Source of the DNA: Elgaria multicarinata webbii
Taxonomy: Eukaryota; Chordata; Lepidosauria; Squamata; Anguidae
NCBI RefSeq assembly: GCF_023053635.1
Contig: NC_086183.1
Span: 35,011,501-35,075,500 of the forward strand
Direction: 5' to 3'
Length of the DNA stretch: 64,000 nucleotides
In this document: in pieces, positions 1 through 26,793 of the stretch
Layout of the letters: the number at the start of each line of letters is the position of its first letter
How positions within the stretch are numbered: position 1 is the stretch's first letter
The notes under the pieces: model-generated
Told to the model about the DNA's origin: nothing
The model's input: only the letters and a program-made list of their open reading frames with translations
The model's database searches: none
Position numbers and translations under genes: made by a program

Positions 1-6824
<6,824 letters not shown>

Positions 6825-7600
6825 GAAGCGATCCTCCGGCCGGCAACGCTCCACCTTCCGCTTTTAGGCGGCGGCGGCGGGGGCGCGAAGTTCGGCTCCG
6901 GCGGGCCCTCCTGAGCCCGATCCGGCTGGTGGGGAGGAGCCCGGCGCCGGCTGGCCAACCTCCGGCCGTCCACTCTTGCCCGCCTCCTTCCCTCCCTTCC
7001 CTTGCGGCTCCTCCGGCCGCCGCACACGCACAGACTGCTCGGCTCGGGAGCGATGCCCAGGCGCGCCTGGATGGGCGCTTGGGCAGCGGAGCTGTGCTTC
7101 TGATCATGTGCAGAGCGTCTGGAGGCGGGGCATCTGGAGGGCCACTGCGGCGCTGCCGACGGGTGGTGAAAGTTTGGTCGTGCGTAGGGGCCTCAGCGGC
7201 GGGCAGCCTGTTTTCGGTTTCGCCCCTAGAGCATGTGCAGAGGGCCAGCGCCCCTCCTCAGCTGCAAGTAGAGGCGCCGTTTCAAGGCAGCCCCGCCCGC
7301 ACGCCCTTAGAAGCCAGGACCACATGACCCAGAAGCAAGAGGAGGTGCCTCTGAGCACGTGCAGATCGCGATCGCCTTGGGCCGCCCCCGTCGCCTGCTT
7401 CCCCACGCCAGGGAGGGCGGATCCTGGCAGCCTCGATCCCACTCCTCCCGTAGAGCTCAAGCAGAGGGCGACCCCGACACCGCGGGGCTTTTGTTTTCAG
7501 CGGGCCCCTATCCGAGACCGCCTCCGTGGAACTTTGGGAGCTCAGACTCCGCCGCCCCCTGCCTGGAGGAGCCTCATGCTGCCCCCCTCCGCCCCTCATT
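6825..7600 (-). promoter_or_regulatory. CpG island upstream of EGLN2 (probable promoter)
   Basis: This very GC- and CpG-rich stretch continues from the EGLN2 first exon to about 7.6 kb. No TATA box is evident, as expected of a housekeeping promoter. It includes three copies of the dispersed 18-bp repeat (7098-7115, 7225-7242, 7349-7366). Promoter status is inferred from position and composition. Confidence 0.55.
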
Positions 7601-7679
7601 TCCCCCCAGTGATGTTTTAAGTGGGGCAGCTGCTACAGGGTGGGCGGAGGGAGCCCTTTCCCACCAGGCCGGGGTCTGG

Positions 7680-7727
7680 AGACTCTTCCCCCGTCCTCCT
7701 CCTCCTCCTCCTCCTCCTCCTCGCCAG
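7680..7727 (+). repeat. CTC-type trinucleotide tract
   Basis: A run of CTC triplets lies directly before the ATPase-like exon and forms its pyrimidine tract. Confidence 0.85.
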
Positions 7728-7859
7728 AGGGACCCGGCCGGCGACGCCTCCGAATTATCGGCGCTCCTGAAATGCACCCAGCTGCCCTGCAGCGCCATCA
7801 AGAAGCTGCGGGACAAGAACCCCACCGAGATCCCCTTCAACTCCACCAACAAGCACGAG
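7728..7859 (+). pseudogene. Isolated Na+/K+-ATPase alpha-like exon (N-domain)
   Basis: A 44-codon open segment is flanked by an acceptor (CTC-repeat pyrimidine tract then GCCAG) and a donor (GAG/GTGGGG). It starts [16 protein letters not shown] and ends [12 protein letters not shown]-type ATPase alpha subunits have GDASESALLKC and [11 protein letters not shown] here, in the nucleotide-binding domain. I recall this same RD-x-AGDASE to NSTNKYQ segment as a single 135-bp exon of ATP1A genes; the copy is 132 bp. It has one inserted codon inside the invariant GDASESALLK block and lacks two before EIPF, which argues for a relic rather than a working pump. No neighbouring ATPase exon (KGAPER, DKTGT or hinge region) was found on either strand. 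A duplicated exon from an ATP1A or ATP4A gene, or a captured alternative exon, are the options. Confidence 0.75.
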
Positions 7860-8200
7860 GTGGGGGGCTGGCTGGGGCCAAGAGCCCTCGGAGGGGACCG
7901 GCTTCCGGTGGGCTTCGGTTTGCCCCCCTGGCGGGGGAGCAGGATGCCGGGCGAGATGGGGGCCCCGTGGTCTCCGGTCCTCCAGCCTCTTCTCGTCTCT
8001 GAGCTCCCAACAGCCCGGTGGCTCAAATCACGCGCTCATGGCAGGAAACTTGTGAGGCCTTCAGTGCCCAAAGAAAGCGGAGATGGTCAGAAAGCCTGTT
8101 TTCTGTGCTCCTCTGGAGTCATGATGTGCTCTATGCCCAGCCCTGACACAAGGCGCTCTTGGCAGCCTGGCCAGGGCGTGGGGGTCGGGGGCGGGAAAAA

Positions 8201-8262
8201 GCCAGGTTCCGGCTGGACAGCAGGAAAAAACTTCTGTTAGAGCAGTACGACCAATGGAACCG
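8201..8262 (+). mobile_element. CR1 LINE fragment
   Basis: A short piece of the CR1 3' region: GGCTGGACAGCAGGAAAAAA followed by TTAGAGCAGTACGACCAATG. Confidence 0.6.
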
Positions 8263-8599
8263 CACTGATGCTTAGGTGGGAGAGCGACAGCAAAGGGCTC
8301 AGGGCAAACCCCGTGGAGGCAGAGCCTCCTTGCCCCCCACCCAAATATCTCTTTCCCCTTGAGGGGGCCCACAAGCCCTCCACCCTCGTGGGTTCCAGGT
8401 TGAGAAATGCGGGCACGGCCTGGGTGACCTCCACCAGGCAGGTCTGAGTTCCAAGGCTGCTCTTGGAAGAGAAAGAATTGGGGTTTGGCAAATCCCTCCC
8501 TCACCTCCACGCCGCTGAACTAGCAAGGAAAGCCCCCTTGCTCTGCTCCCCAGGCCTGTCCAGTTACGGCCCCCACGTATTTTGCCATCCCTGGGGTCA

Positions 8600-8925
8600 G
8601 GCTTTTAGCCGCCAAGGCTGCCCCCACCCCGGTCATTGGTTCCTTGTCAAACTGCTCTTAGCGTCAGGAGGTTTCTCCTAATGTCCAGCCAGAATCTGCC
8701 CTCCTGGAACATTTAAGCCCATTAACTCTAGTTCTGCTGTCTGGGGCAGCCGAGAACACACCTGTGCCCCCTGCTCTGTGTCAGCCCTCCAGGGATTTAG
8801 AGAGGGCTATCCTGCCCCCAACCCTGGTTTTCATTTCTCAAAGCTAAACACACCCAGCGCCTTCAATCTGTCCTCACAGGCTTTGTCTTCTGTTCCGATG
8901 ACCGCCTTTGTTCCAATTTGTCTAG
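8600..8925 (-). mobile_element. CR1 LINE fragment, older subfamily
   Basis: On the minus strand it reads GATTCTGGCTGGACATTAGG and AGAAACCTCCTGACGCTAAG, with upstream CR1 ORF sequence to about 8925. It is more diverged than the other copies. Confidence 0.65.
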
Positions 8926-9029
8926 GTCAGGGCCACTTGCCTGTTGGCTCTGGGGATTCTTGCCAAGAAGGTCGGACTATATGGACCAGGGTCTGATCCT
9001 GCAAAGCGCTTCTTACATCCTTAAGCAGA

Positions 9030-9292
9030 CAGGGCCGGTGCTACCATTAGGCCAACTAGGCATCCGGCCTAGGGTGGGCGCAGACCTCAGAGGGGCGCAG
9101 TACTGCCCTTTAAGGGTCACAGTTTTATACAAATTAGCTGTTCTAAGAAAAAACATAATAAAAGGAAAATATAATAGTTCAGAAAGTCTTCTTGAACAGC
9201 TGAATTGAAGTTGGCAATTTTTTTGGGGGGGGGAGTGTGCATGCAAGTAGCTCACCTTGCCTAGGGTGCAAAATAGTCTGGCACCAGCCCTG
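9030..9292. mobile_element. Non-autonomous hAT-like DNA transposon
   Basis: The ends are inverted: CAGGGCCGGTGC at the left and GGCACCAGCCCTG at the right. The interior carries CCTAGG-type subterminal sequence and an AT-rich centre with no coding capacity. The termini are of hAT type, but no clear 8-bp target duplication remains, so it is probably old. Confidence 0.5.
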
Positions 9293-11519
9293 CCCCTGCG
9301 CTTAAAGCCACCCTGCACTCCTGGCGCCAGCGCAGGCCGGCCAAAAGGGTCACGTGCCAAGCACGTTCGCCCCACCTCTGCCCCCAGGGCCCAGATTTTA
9401 TGAAGCTGCACCCCTAAAGGAAAAAGCACGCTGCCCCATAACCAATATTGTTCGCATCCTTTGGTGGCCAGGCTGCACCAATGGATGCGAGTGACCGGTG
9501 AGTGTGCCTTAATGGTCAAGGAATGTCTCTTTATGGGAGCTGACAGTTAAGAGAGGTATAAGCTTTCCAGATCAGGCAAGATGTTCACAGACATTCAAAT
9601 TGGGCTCCGCCAGGAGATGGGATGGTTTCAGTGCTCCTACGACCTCTGGGAGCAGGAAGAAGACAAGACAATTGTTGTTCCTCTATTTCTGAAAATCTAA
9701 AACCCAGCTGTTCACCTTCTGTTTGTAATATCATGCCTGATGAAGAGATCTGGAGATCTCAAAAGCATGCAGAATTTTGGTGATCTTTGAGGTGGCCTAA
9801 TCTTATGGGGAGCTTGGGTTGTATAGAAATGTAATAAAATACAATAATCATAAAGGGGGCTTTTCTTGATACCGATTTCTCTGGGATGTTCTGCAAGGAG
9901 GAACGCCGCAGGGCCAGGCCAATATGACTCCCACACACAGCCCTGCCCCATGGGTGGGTCCTCAGGGGTGCGTAGGAGAATAACAGAAGCATGGGGGGGG
10001 GGGCATTAAGACAGGGGAGCTGCACTTTTGAGACTGAGGTCCAGTGAGCTAGTGGAGTGCACAACCCTCTCCCTGGGGGACTGAGCTCAGGCTGACTGAT
10101 ATTGGTGCATTTATTATTATTATTATTTATTTATATAGCACCATCAATGTACATGGTGCTGTACAGAGTATATTGGTAGATTAACCCAAATAATATAAGA
10201 CACAGTAAGTCTCTAAAGCAGTCAAACCAGGAGAAACGCTCCACTTGGAGCCCTGAGAGGTAGGGAGCACCTCACAGTATCTTCTCCTCAGAAAATCTTA
10301 TTCCGATGTACAGCCCACCTTCTTTCCCAGGCACTCAAGGGGGTAGAGTCTGCCTGCCATGTTTTCTTCACAGTAGGTAAAGCGACGCTGCTGCTCCTTC
10401 CAGGCCTGTCGGCCTGGCAGTGGCACCCTTTCTGCTAAGCCAGCCATCTTCTGCCAACAGGATGCGCTAATGCAACCTGCATCGATCTGCTTACTATGCC
10501 AAAGTCACTCAGCCTTTGTTATCCGGGGGGGGGGGGGGGGACAGGACAACGGAGCACCACACAAAGCCCTAAATTCCTGACCATCGCAAAGCCTGCTAAG
10601 CAACTTCTGGCTGCTTTTTGCTTCTAAAGGCTGCTAGTGCTGATGTCACAGACAAATCTGAGCTTCCGCACCAAAGTGTTGAAGCAGCAGCACCCACCGG
10701 AGAGAGGAAACAAGGAAGTTGGCAATTGGGCAAGGCAGAAAGGGCCCAGTTTTTATCCATCATGTGACATGTGGAGGCAGCGTCACTGAATCGAGACCCT
10801 TGACGACGACGTCGGGTCTGACAGTGGATCAGGACTGCCACCAGATCCAAGAATTCTGAGCCAATGAACATCCCGAGCCTTACAGGAGGTGGCAATAGGG
10901 AAGTGCCAGGCCGGCTCACCTCCTCTCTTCCTTCTCTGCTTTGGATCCTGAGTACGAACTGAGGCCTTGGTGGGCGGTTGCCAAGCACCCCCTTTGCCAC
11001 CACCCCCCCTCTGTCCATTGCTAAGCTGCTGAGTTCTGGATCTTTGGCCTTCCTGGCTAAGGAAATTAGGTTGAGCGTTAATACATCTTCGAGGGAGGAC
11101 AAGACCCTCTTGAAGAACGGCCAGGTGGGCTGCTCTAGATATGGGTCACATCTCCCCCCACAAAACGAGAAGGTTGGAGCCCCGGGGTACTCCTGCCTCT
11201 AGGCTGGCTGCTGGAGACCTAGTTGCACCAACCCTCTGGGATCAGCACCTTCTCCTGGGCAACAAGCCCCGCCTGCCCCCTATGCCGTTGTGACCTCTAG
11301 ATTGGCTGACTGACCCACGTGTGGGGCTTCCTTTGAAGATGGCTCCTGGGAAGGGCCAAACACCAGAAATGCAGCCCCTAGCATGGCAGTGACCTCCTCC
11401 CACTGCTGGGGAAAATCAACAGCCAACCATGGCTGCCTGTTAGTGTCTGGGACCGATTGAAAGGGATGGTTTTCTTCAAAGGAAAGGGCCACGGAGCCAC
11501 GGCGCAGCACTTGCCAACG

Positions 11520-11625
11520 TTCAGTCCCCAGCAGCATCTCCAGGTAGGGCTGAGAGCTGCTGCTGCCAGTCAGTGTAGACAATATTGAACTAGATCGACC
11601 ACTGGTCTCTCTCTGTAGAAGTGAG
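11520..11625 (+). repeat. tRNA-derived SINE, partial (second family)
   Basis: The body CATCTCCAGGTAGGGCTGAG, CTGCCAGTCAGTGTAGACAA and ATTGAACTAGATCGACCACTGG is the same family as 16004-16158. Confidence 0.55.
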
Positions 11626-12240
11626 CTCCTTCTCTCTTCAGTGCCCTGCCCAGCGGAAGGATCGCTTCTTCCCCTACGTCCCACAACCACCACCTGGGAT
11701 TTTTTTTTGGGGGGGGGGGTGACCTTTGGTAAGTGCCAGCCACTACCTGACGAGTTACAGAAAGGCAGCTTCGTCTTGGGGGGGGGGGGGAGACAGAGGC
11801 TGCCTCGCTGTGGAACTCAACCCAAGTGAGTTCACCTGCTGCTCTTCCTTTAAAGAGGGAGGCAAAGATGCTTTTTATTTCAGGAGAGTTTTATGTTGAA
11901 GTAAGCTTCAAGCTGGAGGATTGCTCTTTTTATCCTGGCCCTTTATTTTTGGTATCAGTATATGATGTACTGCAACCTTCCCAAATTTGGTGCCTCCAAG
12001 TATTGGACTACAACTCCAATAAGCCCCAGACAAGCTGGCTGAAGGGTAATGGGAGCTGTAGTCCAACACACCCACCAGAGCTGCTCAGGGACCTTTGTTG
12101 TGGCACAGGATAGGAAAGAGGTAACTGATGAAAAGCTACTCAAAGAAGACCACTGGGGCTGGTGTACAGCTAACAAACGTGTTTTGAAAGGGGGTTGGTC
12201 CACAAACTGCTCAGGAGCAGCCAAGGTCAAAAGCAACTTA

Positions 12241-12408
12241 CACCGAATCACAGAGTTGGGAAGGGCCTCTAAGGCCATCGAGTCCAACCCCCTGCTCAAT
12301 GCAGGAATCCACCTTAAAGCATCCCTGGCAGATGGCTGTCCAGCTGCCTCTTGAAGGCCTCCAGTGTGGGAGAGCCCACAACCTCCCTCGGTCATGGGTT
12401 CCATTGGT
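12241..12408 (-). mobile_element. CR1 LINE 3' end
   Basis: The minus strand carries GGTTGGACTCGATGGCCTTA, AGGCCCTTCCCAACTCTGTG and GGGAGGTTGTGGGCTCTCCC. Confidence 0.8.
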
Positions 12409-15038
12409 TCCCCAGAGGCTTCCCCGGGCAGGGGCTGACCAGCCGGCCGGCCACCGTTGGGGAAGGAATTCTTGTGTCCCTAAAGGGAGAAGGGGGCTGG
12501 CACTCTGGCAAGGAGGCCGTGGGAAGGGCTGGAACCCTCATCAGTCCCAGATCCACATTGGTGCTCTCCGATGCAGCCTTGTGCACATGGCGAGGGACCG
12601 AAATGCTAGTTCGTGCTGAATGCGCCTGCCTTTTTGCCCGTCGGCCAGCACGCGCACGCGCACACACACCATGCCCCAAAAAGGAAGGAATGCACCAAGA
12701 GTCTCACAGTTGGAAAAGGAAAAAAAAAGAACATTTTATGTAGGAGAATCAGCTTCACAGCCTTCAATCGGAGGGAATGTTTGCATTGAAAGAGGAAAAT
12801 CCACCGGAGGATCCGGGTCACGGGCTGCTTTGTAACAGTCAGCTGCTCAGCCACATATGAAAAGCAACCCGGTCCAAACTGCCCACCCCTTGACCAGCCC
12901 CAAGGGAGGTTGCCCAGAATCAGAGGGGTGGTTCGTAGAAGCACGGGGGTGCGGAGAGCAGGAGGGGCCACAGACAAGGCGGCAGGAGGGCTCCTAACAG
13001 CCACACAGAGGTAATAAATAACAAAGTTCAACATTACACTTAAAAAGAAAGACAAAGAGAGAATCCAAATTCACTCCTCCCACCCACCTTCCTCTTGAGG
13101 TTTTTTTTTAAATGTATTTTTTGAGGGGGCTCAATTGAAGGAAGTGATGCAGCAGCTGGGGGCGGGGGTGGGTCTTCCCATCCAACCAATAAGGCATGCA
13201 AGAAAGGCCAGTTCCGACATTCCAGCAGAAGACAGAACAAGAGAAGCAGATCGTGCTCTCCCAATGCGACACCTCCCACGCGGCCCAACACCCACACCGC
13301 ACCCGGCATCTGCAAAGCCAGGGCAGCAGGGAGAGGGGGCGCCCCAGGCACTCAGGAGCGCATGCCCCGTCTCCACCACGTGTGCAAGCACCAAACATGA
13401 TCAGAACACCAGCAGAAGCGAAAACCTCCATCCTACCTCCCAATTTCACACAGGTTTTTGGTAAATTTCCCCTACAATGGTGCCTCTTTGCCCAGAAATG
13501 CCTCCAACCAAATGACTGAACAGATTTTGGAGCTCAGCCACATTCTGGATAATGCTCAGGAGCATGGAGCAACTCAGGGAGGAGCATTCCAAGGCAGACC
13601 CTCTGATGCACAAGACTTGAAGGAAGCCCCATTATGGTGGCTCCAGGCCGAAAGGCCGGCGTGAGCAATCTCAGCCTCCAGAAGGAGAAACAGGGTGCGT
13701 GCGTGCGCGTGCGAAAGGAGGAACTCTCTCAAGGGCTGGCCCAGACGTTTGGGCCTACAGCTCCTGCCTTCCTCCTTAGCATCACGAATGGTGAGGGATG
13801 AGGAGAGTTATAGGCCAAAATATCTGGGGGGGGGGGGGTGTGCAAAGTTGCCCACCCCTGGGCTAGCCCAGGCCACCACAGCCAGCCGCTAGGGAAGGAG
13901 AAAGATTCTACTTGGAGGAGAGCAGACCTGGCTTACAAAGATCTGCCCCACGCTCCTCCACTCCCTCCTCCGCGCCCACACAGCCCGTCCAACCTTCATG
14001 ACAGAGGAATGAGACCAGCGGGCGCAGAAGCGCTGCTGGCCTTGAAGGACAAGGGCTCAGGACCTGGACTTAGTCAATAAGCCGCCGGGCGGGAGCCGAG
14101 TCTGAGGGCAACCGACTCACGAAGGAATGAAAGGGCCGTGGAAAACTGCAAACATTCCTTGCAGCGCAGCCTTTGCTAGAGGAAGGCGCCCTTTGAAGCC
14201 CAAAAGTCCCCCAAGATGTTACGGCAGCGCCTGGTCAAAGGCTGTAGAGCCCTGGGGCTTTGTTGCAGCACCTGACAACCGTCGGGCATCCAAGGTGACA
14301 GAAACAGGTGGTAGTAAAAGTATCAAGGGAAGGGGAAGGACACAGGCACACAGGCACTAAGGGACGGCATCACACAAGCAACGGGCTCCTTCCTGTGTGC
14401 TCAGACCAAAGTAGGAACATCGAGTGAAGAGCAACCCTCGCTCAACACACACACACACACACACACCCAGAAACGTCATTTCTTACAGCTGCCACCACAC
14501 ACAGGAGTGGCAAAGACGCAGATGTTGAGTGTGCAGCCCTTTCATGGTCTTGCCCTGGCCCCACGGAGGAGACGGGGAGGCAGAGACAGAAACGCAAATG
14601 AAAGGGCCTGCAAAAGGTGCCGTGTCTGGCTTTTGTAAAAAGAGGAAGCTGCCCTCAACGTGGAGCGGAGGAACGGAAACACACACACACGTACACACAC
14701 AAGTGGATCTGGTGAGAACATCAATTCAAGCTGGACCCCGCATGGGAAAGATGCGCACCGGAGATGCTATCAAGAAGCATCGGGGTCATCCGGTTTTGCA
14801 ACCACGGCGGAATATTCCCATGTAGAGATCTTAGAGGGCACAGCCCCTGCTCCACGGCGTCGAGAGCCCCCAGGAAGTGCCACGTGCTCTGGCCTGCCCT
14901 AGAGAAGCTACGCTGACCTCTCCCCAAAAAGGTAGAATCAAGATGCACTCTTTAGGGTAGGAGGTGAGAGGAATTAAGTATCTCCGAAGCGACACACATA
15001 CTTCACCCCCAAATCAGAACTGTATTTCGTCATTAAGT

Positions 15039-15066
15039 CAGCAGCAGCAGCAGCAGCAGCAGCAGC
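15039..15066. repeat. (CAG)9 microsatellite
   Basis: Nine CAG triplets on the plus strand in the EGLN2-RAB4B interval; not in a recognised gene. Confidence 0.9.
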
Positions 15067-16003
15067 CATGGAGTGCAGAAGGCATCATCATGGAGGCGGA
15101 GGCAGCTCCGTGGGTCCCCGCTGCCGCTCGTGAGCACGCAGCCCGCTGACCTCACAGCCAGAAGAGTCATGTGGTGCCGGAAGAAGGGAGCCGGGCATAC
15201 GGCGTCTCCATCGCAGGCCTCTCGCAGGGACGCCTGCCTGAGAACTGGACTTGCAGAGCTTCTGATCGAGAGGGAAGGGGAGAGGCGAGGAGCAAGGAGA
15301 AAGGGGCGGCAGCGGCGGCATGGAGGTGGAGCAGGAATCCCTGGAAAAGAAGAGGGCTTCAGCCAACGAGGCACAGAACGGAAGAAGGTGCTTCACACAG
15401 CCCTGGACCCAGAGCAGCCACGTTCCAGCACTGAAGGCAAGAGAAACAGGAGGGGAGAAGAGGAGCTCAGAGCCCACAGCCACCAGGAGGAGAACCCCGC
15501 TGGAGACCCGCCCTTTGCACCAGTTACTGACGCCAGACGACACACACATACACCCCATGCTCCCGAACTCTCGCCAGGGCAGTGAGCCTGTTTCTGGGCC
15601 ACACCACTTCAGAGTGAGGGTGGGGAGGGGGGCTCACATGACTGAACGCTCCTCCAGGCAAAAACAAGAGGAAAAGATGTCCTGCCCACACCAGCCCAGA
15701 AGCACGGGTCCGCCTGGCACAAAGTACCATCAAGTGGCCTCTCTCAGCGGCCTGCGCTCCTCCTGAGCCCAGTTACGCAAGAGCATTTTGGCAGGGGGTG
15801 GCGTGGATGAAGCCCGCATGCAAAGCGAGCGCTCTGCCCCAGAGCTCGGGCCCCTCCCCAACTAGGACGCCCAGAGAGAAAGGCCCGTGGCTCCCCTTCT
15901 TCCCATCATGCTCACTCTTTGTGTGCTCTGTAGAGACACACGAGAGCCAGGCCAAGATCAGGGCCGAGCAGGAGAAAGGACACCCCGGGAATCCAAGCAC
16001 AAG

Positions 16004-16158
16004 CCTTTGCATGCAGGAGGTCGCAGGTTCAATCCCCGGCAGCAGCCCCTGTTAGGGCTGGAAAGAATCCTGCCGGAAGCCCAGGAAACAGAACCAGCGC
16101 TGCCAGGTAATACTGAGCTAGACGGACCAGTGGTATAAGGCAGCTTCCTGTGTTCTTA
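16004..16158 (+). repeat. tRNA-derived SINE (second family)
   Basis: It has TTTGCATGCAGGAGGTC, a B-box GGTTCAATCCCC, a GGGCTGGAAAGAATCCTGCC body, and ACTGAGCTAGACGGACCAGTGG with GTATAAGGCAGCTTCCT at the 3' end. Related partial copies lie at 11520-11625 and 17660-17815. Confidence 0.6.
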
Positions 16159-16641
16159 GGAACGGAGTGTGTGTGTGGGGGGGGGGAGGTGTTATCCCAA
16201 GCATGGGGAGCAGCAGGGCACAGAAGCACGGGCTGAACCTGGACAGGGCAGCCGAGTCAGCGGAAGGCCAGGGCTGCACATGCACCTTCCTTCCCGCTCT
16301 CCGCCTTTCCCTGCATGCTCGGCCTGCCCGAACTTTCAAGCCCTTCCCCTGCAACCTGGGGAAGGAGGCACTTCTGTGGGAGGAAGGGTGCTCCCACATC
16401 CTGGGGCAGGGTTGTGTGTGCGCCCATGTGTTTTTGCAGAGGATGCACCTCCTTAAGAGCCGCGACCAACTTCTACCATGGGTGCACGTGGGCTCGCTTG
16501 AGACCCACGGGGCTGGAGGGCTCTCCCTCACACGCCACTCTGCAATGGGGCTTCCTAGACCGCCTGGGGCTGGGCTCCTGCGCCCCCCGCCCCCCGGGCT
16601 TACCTTGCAAGACAGTTTCCAGGCATGCTTGGGTTCCGGCT

Positions 16642-25157
<8,516 letters not shown>

Positions 25158-25620
25158 GGCTGTACCGGCGGGGAGAGGGGAGGCAGCCCCTCTCCTCCTC
25201 CTCCTCCTCCTCCTCCTCCTCCTCCTCCCTCGCTGCCGCCTTCTTCGACTTTTCCTTCCTTCCTTCCGTCCTTCCTTCCTCTGACTGACGCTGCCTGGAT
25301 CCCGAGAGAGATTCGCACAATATGGCGGCGCCCAGGGACCCGGCCAATATGGCGGCGCTCTGGAAGCCAGACGCTTCCGGGTTGTCGCTTTTTCCCCCAC
25401 CTCCTTGCCCCGCCCCTTGGTGTGGCGTCGCTGCGAGTTTGGCGTCACGCGACTCTGCCCGAAGTCCAAGACGGGCACCGTCCCGCCCGCTCTCAAGTCA
25501 CGCCCCTTCCCCCCTCCCCTCGCTGCTCCTAGCGACGAACGGCCCCTAGCGCTCCTGCGCAGAACTGCGCCTGAGTCAGGCATCCTGCTTCCGTCGGTGG
25601 GCAGCCAGCTGCTCTCCCGC
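25158..25620 (-). promoter_or_regulatory. RAB4B CpG-island promoter with two YY1-type motifs
   Basis: GC-rich DNA lies just upstream of the RAB4B ATG. Two exact AATATGGCGGC motifs (within 25318-25329 and 25345-25356, 27 bp apart, reading on the plus strand) match the YY1 consensus AANATGGCGGC. YY1 sites of this form usually lie at transcription starts. A CTC tract (25192-25229) would be in the 5'UTR. The transcription start itself is not determined. Confidence 0.55.
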
Positions 25621-25869
25621 GGAGCCCCCGCGCCGGGTAGCAGCAACCCCATTCCCCGCCGAACGTCAGAAAAGCTGCCTTTGCGCCCTACCGCTTTTGC
25701 ATTTGTCTGCTGCTCTTTTGTTTGACTCTGTCGTCTTATTATTTTTATCAACTAATTAATAAACATTGATTTCAGTTCAACTGAGCATGAAATGGAGAAA
25801 TGTAGTTTTTCACATCATAAATATTTGAAATATTGGGGCTGCCCTTAAGGGTCTTCCGAAAGCTGGAGC

Positions 25870-26096
25870 TATTTATTTATTTATTGCATTTATATCCCGC
25901 CTTTTTCCTCCGAGGAATCCAAGGCGGTGTACATAATCCTTCTATCCATTTTATCCTCACAACAACAACCCTGTGAGGTAGGCTGGGCTGAGAGTCTGTG
26001 ACTGGCCCAGTGTCACCCAGTGGGCTTCCATGGCTGAATGGGGACTAGAACCCGGATCTCCCGACTCCCAGTCCGACACTTTAGCCACTACACCAC
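25870..26096 (-). repeat. tRNA-derived SINE, same family as 16947-17152
   Basis: On the minus strand the tRNA-like head reads from about 26096 (GTAGTGGCTAAAGTGT, then GGGTTCTAGTCCCC). The body and the tail (CTTGGATTCC, GGCGGGATATAAATGC, then an ATAAAT run) follow toward 25870. Confidence 0.65.
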
Positions 26097-26388
26097 ACTA
26101 CTGCAGAACACAGCTGTTTTCAGGGAGCAGCCCCTTTTCAGGATATGCAAATCCTTTGCTGAAGGAATTGTGCCGCACTGGCTGCCTATTCGCTACTGGG
26201 CCAGGTTTGTTATTTATTTATCCGCTTATTTATTCATTGCATTTCTATGCTGCCCAAAAGTCGAAGCTCTCTGGGCGGTTCACAAAAATTAGGGTTCAGT
26301 ATACCTGAGAGAGTGTCTTCTCTCTTATGAACTGTTCACTGAGGTCATCAGAGGAGATGCTCCCGGTGGTTCCGCATGGACTTATGGC

Positions 26389-26793
26389 TAGGGTGACCCT
26401 ATGGAAAGGAGGACAGGGCTCCTGTATCTTTAACAGTTGCATAGAAAAGGGAACTTCAGCAGGTGTCATTTGTATATTTATTTATTTATTTAATTTTTAT
26501 ACCGCCCAATAGCCGAAGCTCTCTGGGAGGTTCACAAAAATTGTGAACCGCCCAGAGGAATATATGGAAAACCCGGTGGAATTCCCTTTTCATCACAACA
26601 GTTAAAGTGCAGGAGCTATACTAGAGTGACCAGCTTTAAAAGAGGGCAGGGCACCTGCAGCTTTAACTGTTGTGATGAAGAGGGAATTTCACCAGGTTCC
26701 CCATATATACAAATGACACCTGCTGAAATTCCCTTTTCAATACAACTGTTAAAGATACAGGAGCCCTGTCCTCCTTTTCATAGGGTCACCCTA
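26389..26793. mobile_element. Palindromic non-autonomous hAT-type MITE with target duplication and a nested LINE
   Basis: The terminal inverted repeat begins TAGGGTGACC at the left and ends GGTCACCCTA at the right; the arms match for about 90 bp. An 8-bp direct repeat CTTATGGC flanks it (26381-26388 and 26794-26801), the target size typical of hAT. The centre folds again on itself (about 26566-26700). A LINE tail (26477-26560) interrupts the left arm: the uninterrupted sequence is seen in the right arm. No coding capacity. Confidence 0.75.
26477..26560 (-). mobile_element. L2-like LINE tail inserted in the MITE, with inverted 5' end
   Basis: A minus-oriented tail (ATAAAT run, then TACCGCCCAATAGCCGAAGC and GGTTCACAAAAATT) is followed directly by GTGAACCGCCCAGAG in the opposite orientation. 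This fold-back is the pattern left by twin-primed LINE insertion. Confidence 0.6.

Larger units (their letters stand above)
7860..16641. other. Intergenic EGLN2 to RAB4B: repeats, no gene seen
   Basis: Contents: CR1 pieces (8201-8262 plus, 8600-8925 minus, 12241-12408 minus), a hAT-like element (9030-9292), an L2-like tail (10108-10175), tRNA-type SINE pieces (11520-11625, 16004-16158), MITE remnants (about 11972-12065 and 13735-13865), a CAG tract (15039-15066) and a CA tract (14444-14467). The part nearest 16642 should contain the RAB4B 3'UTR, but no convincing polyadenylation signal was found near the stop. Confidence 0.6.
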
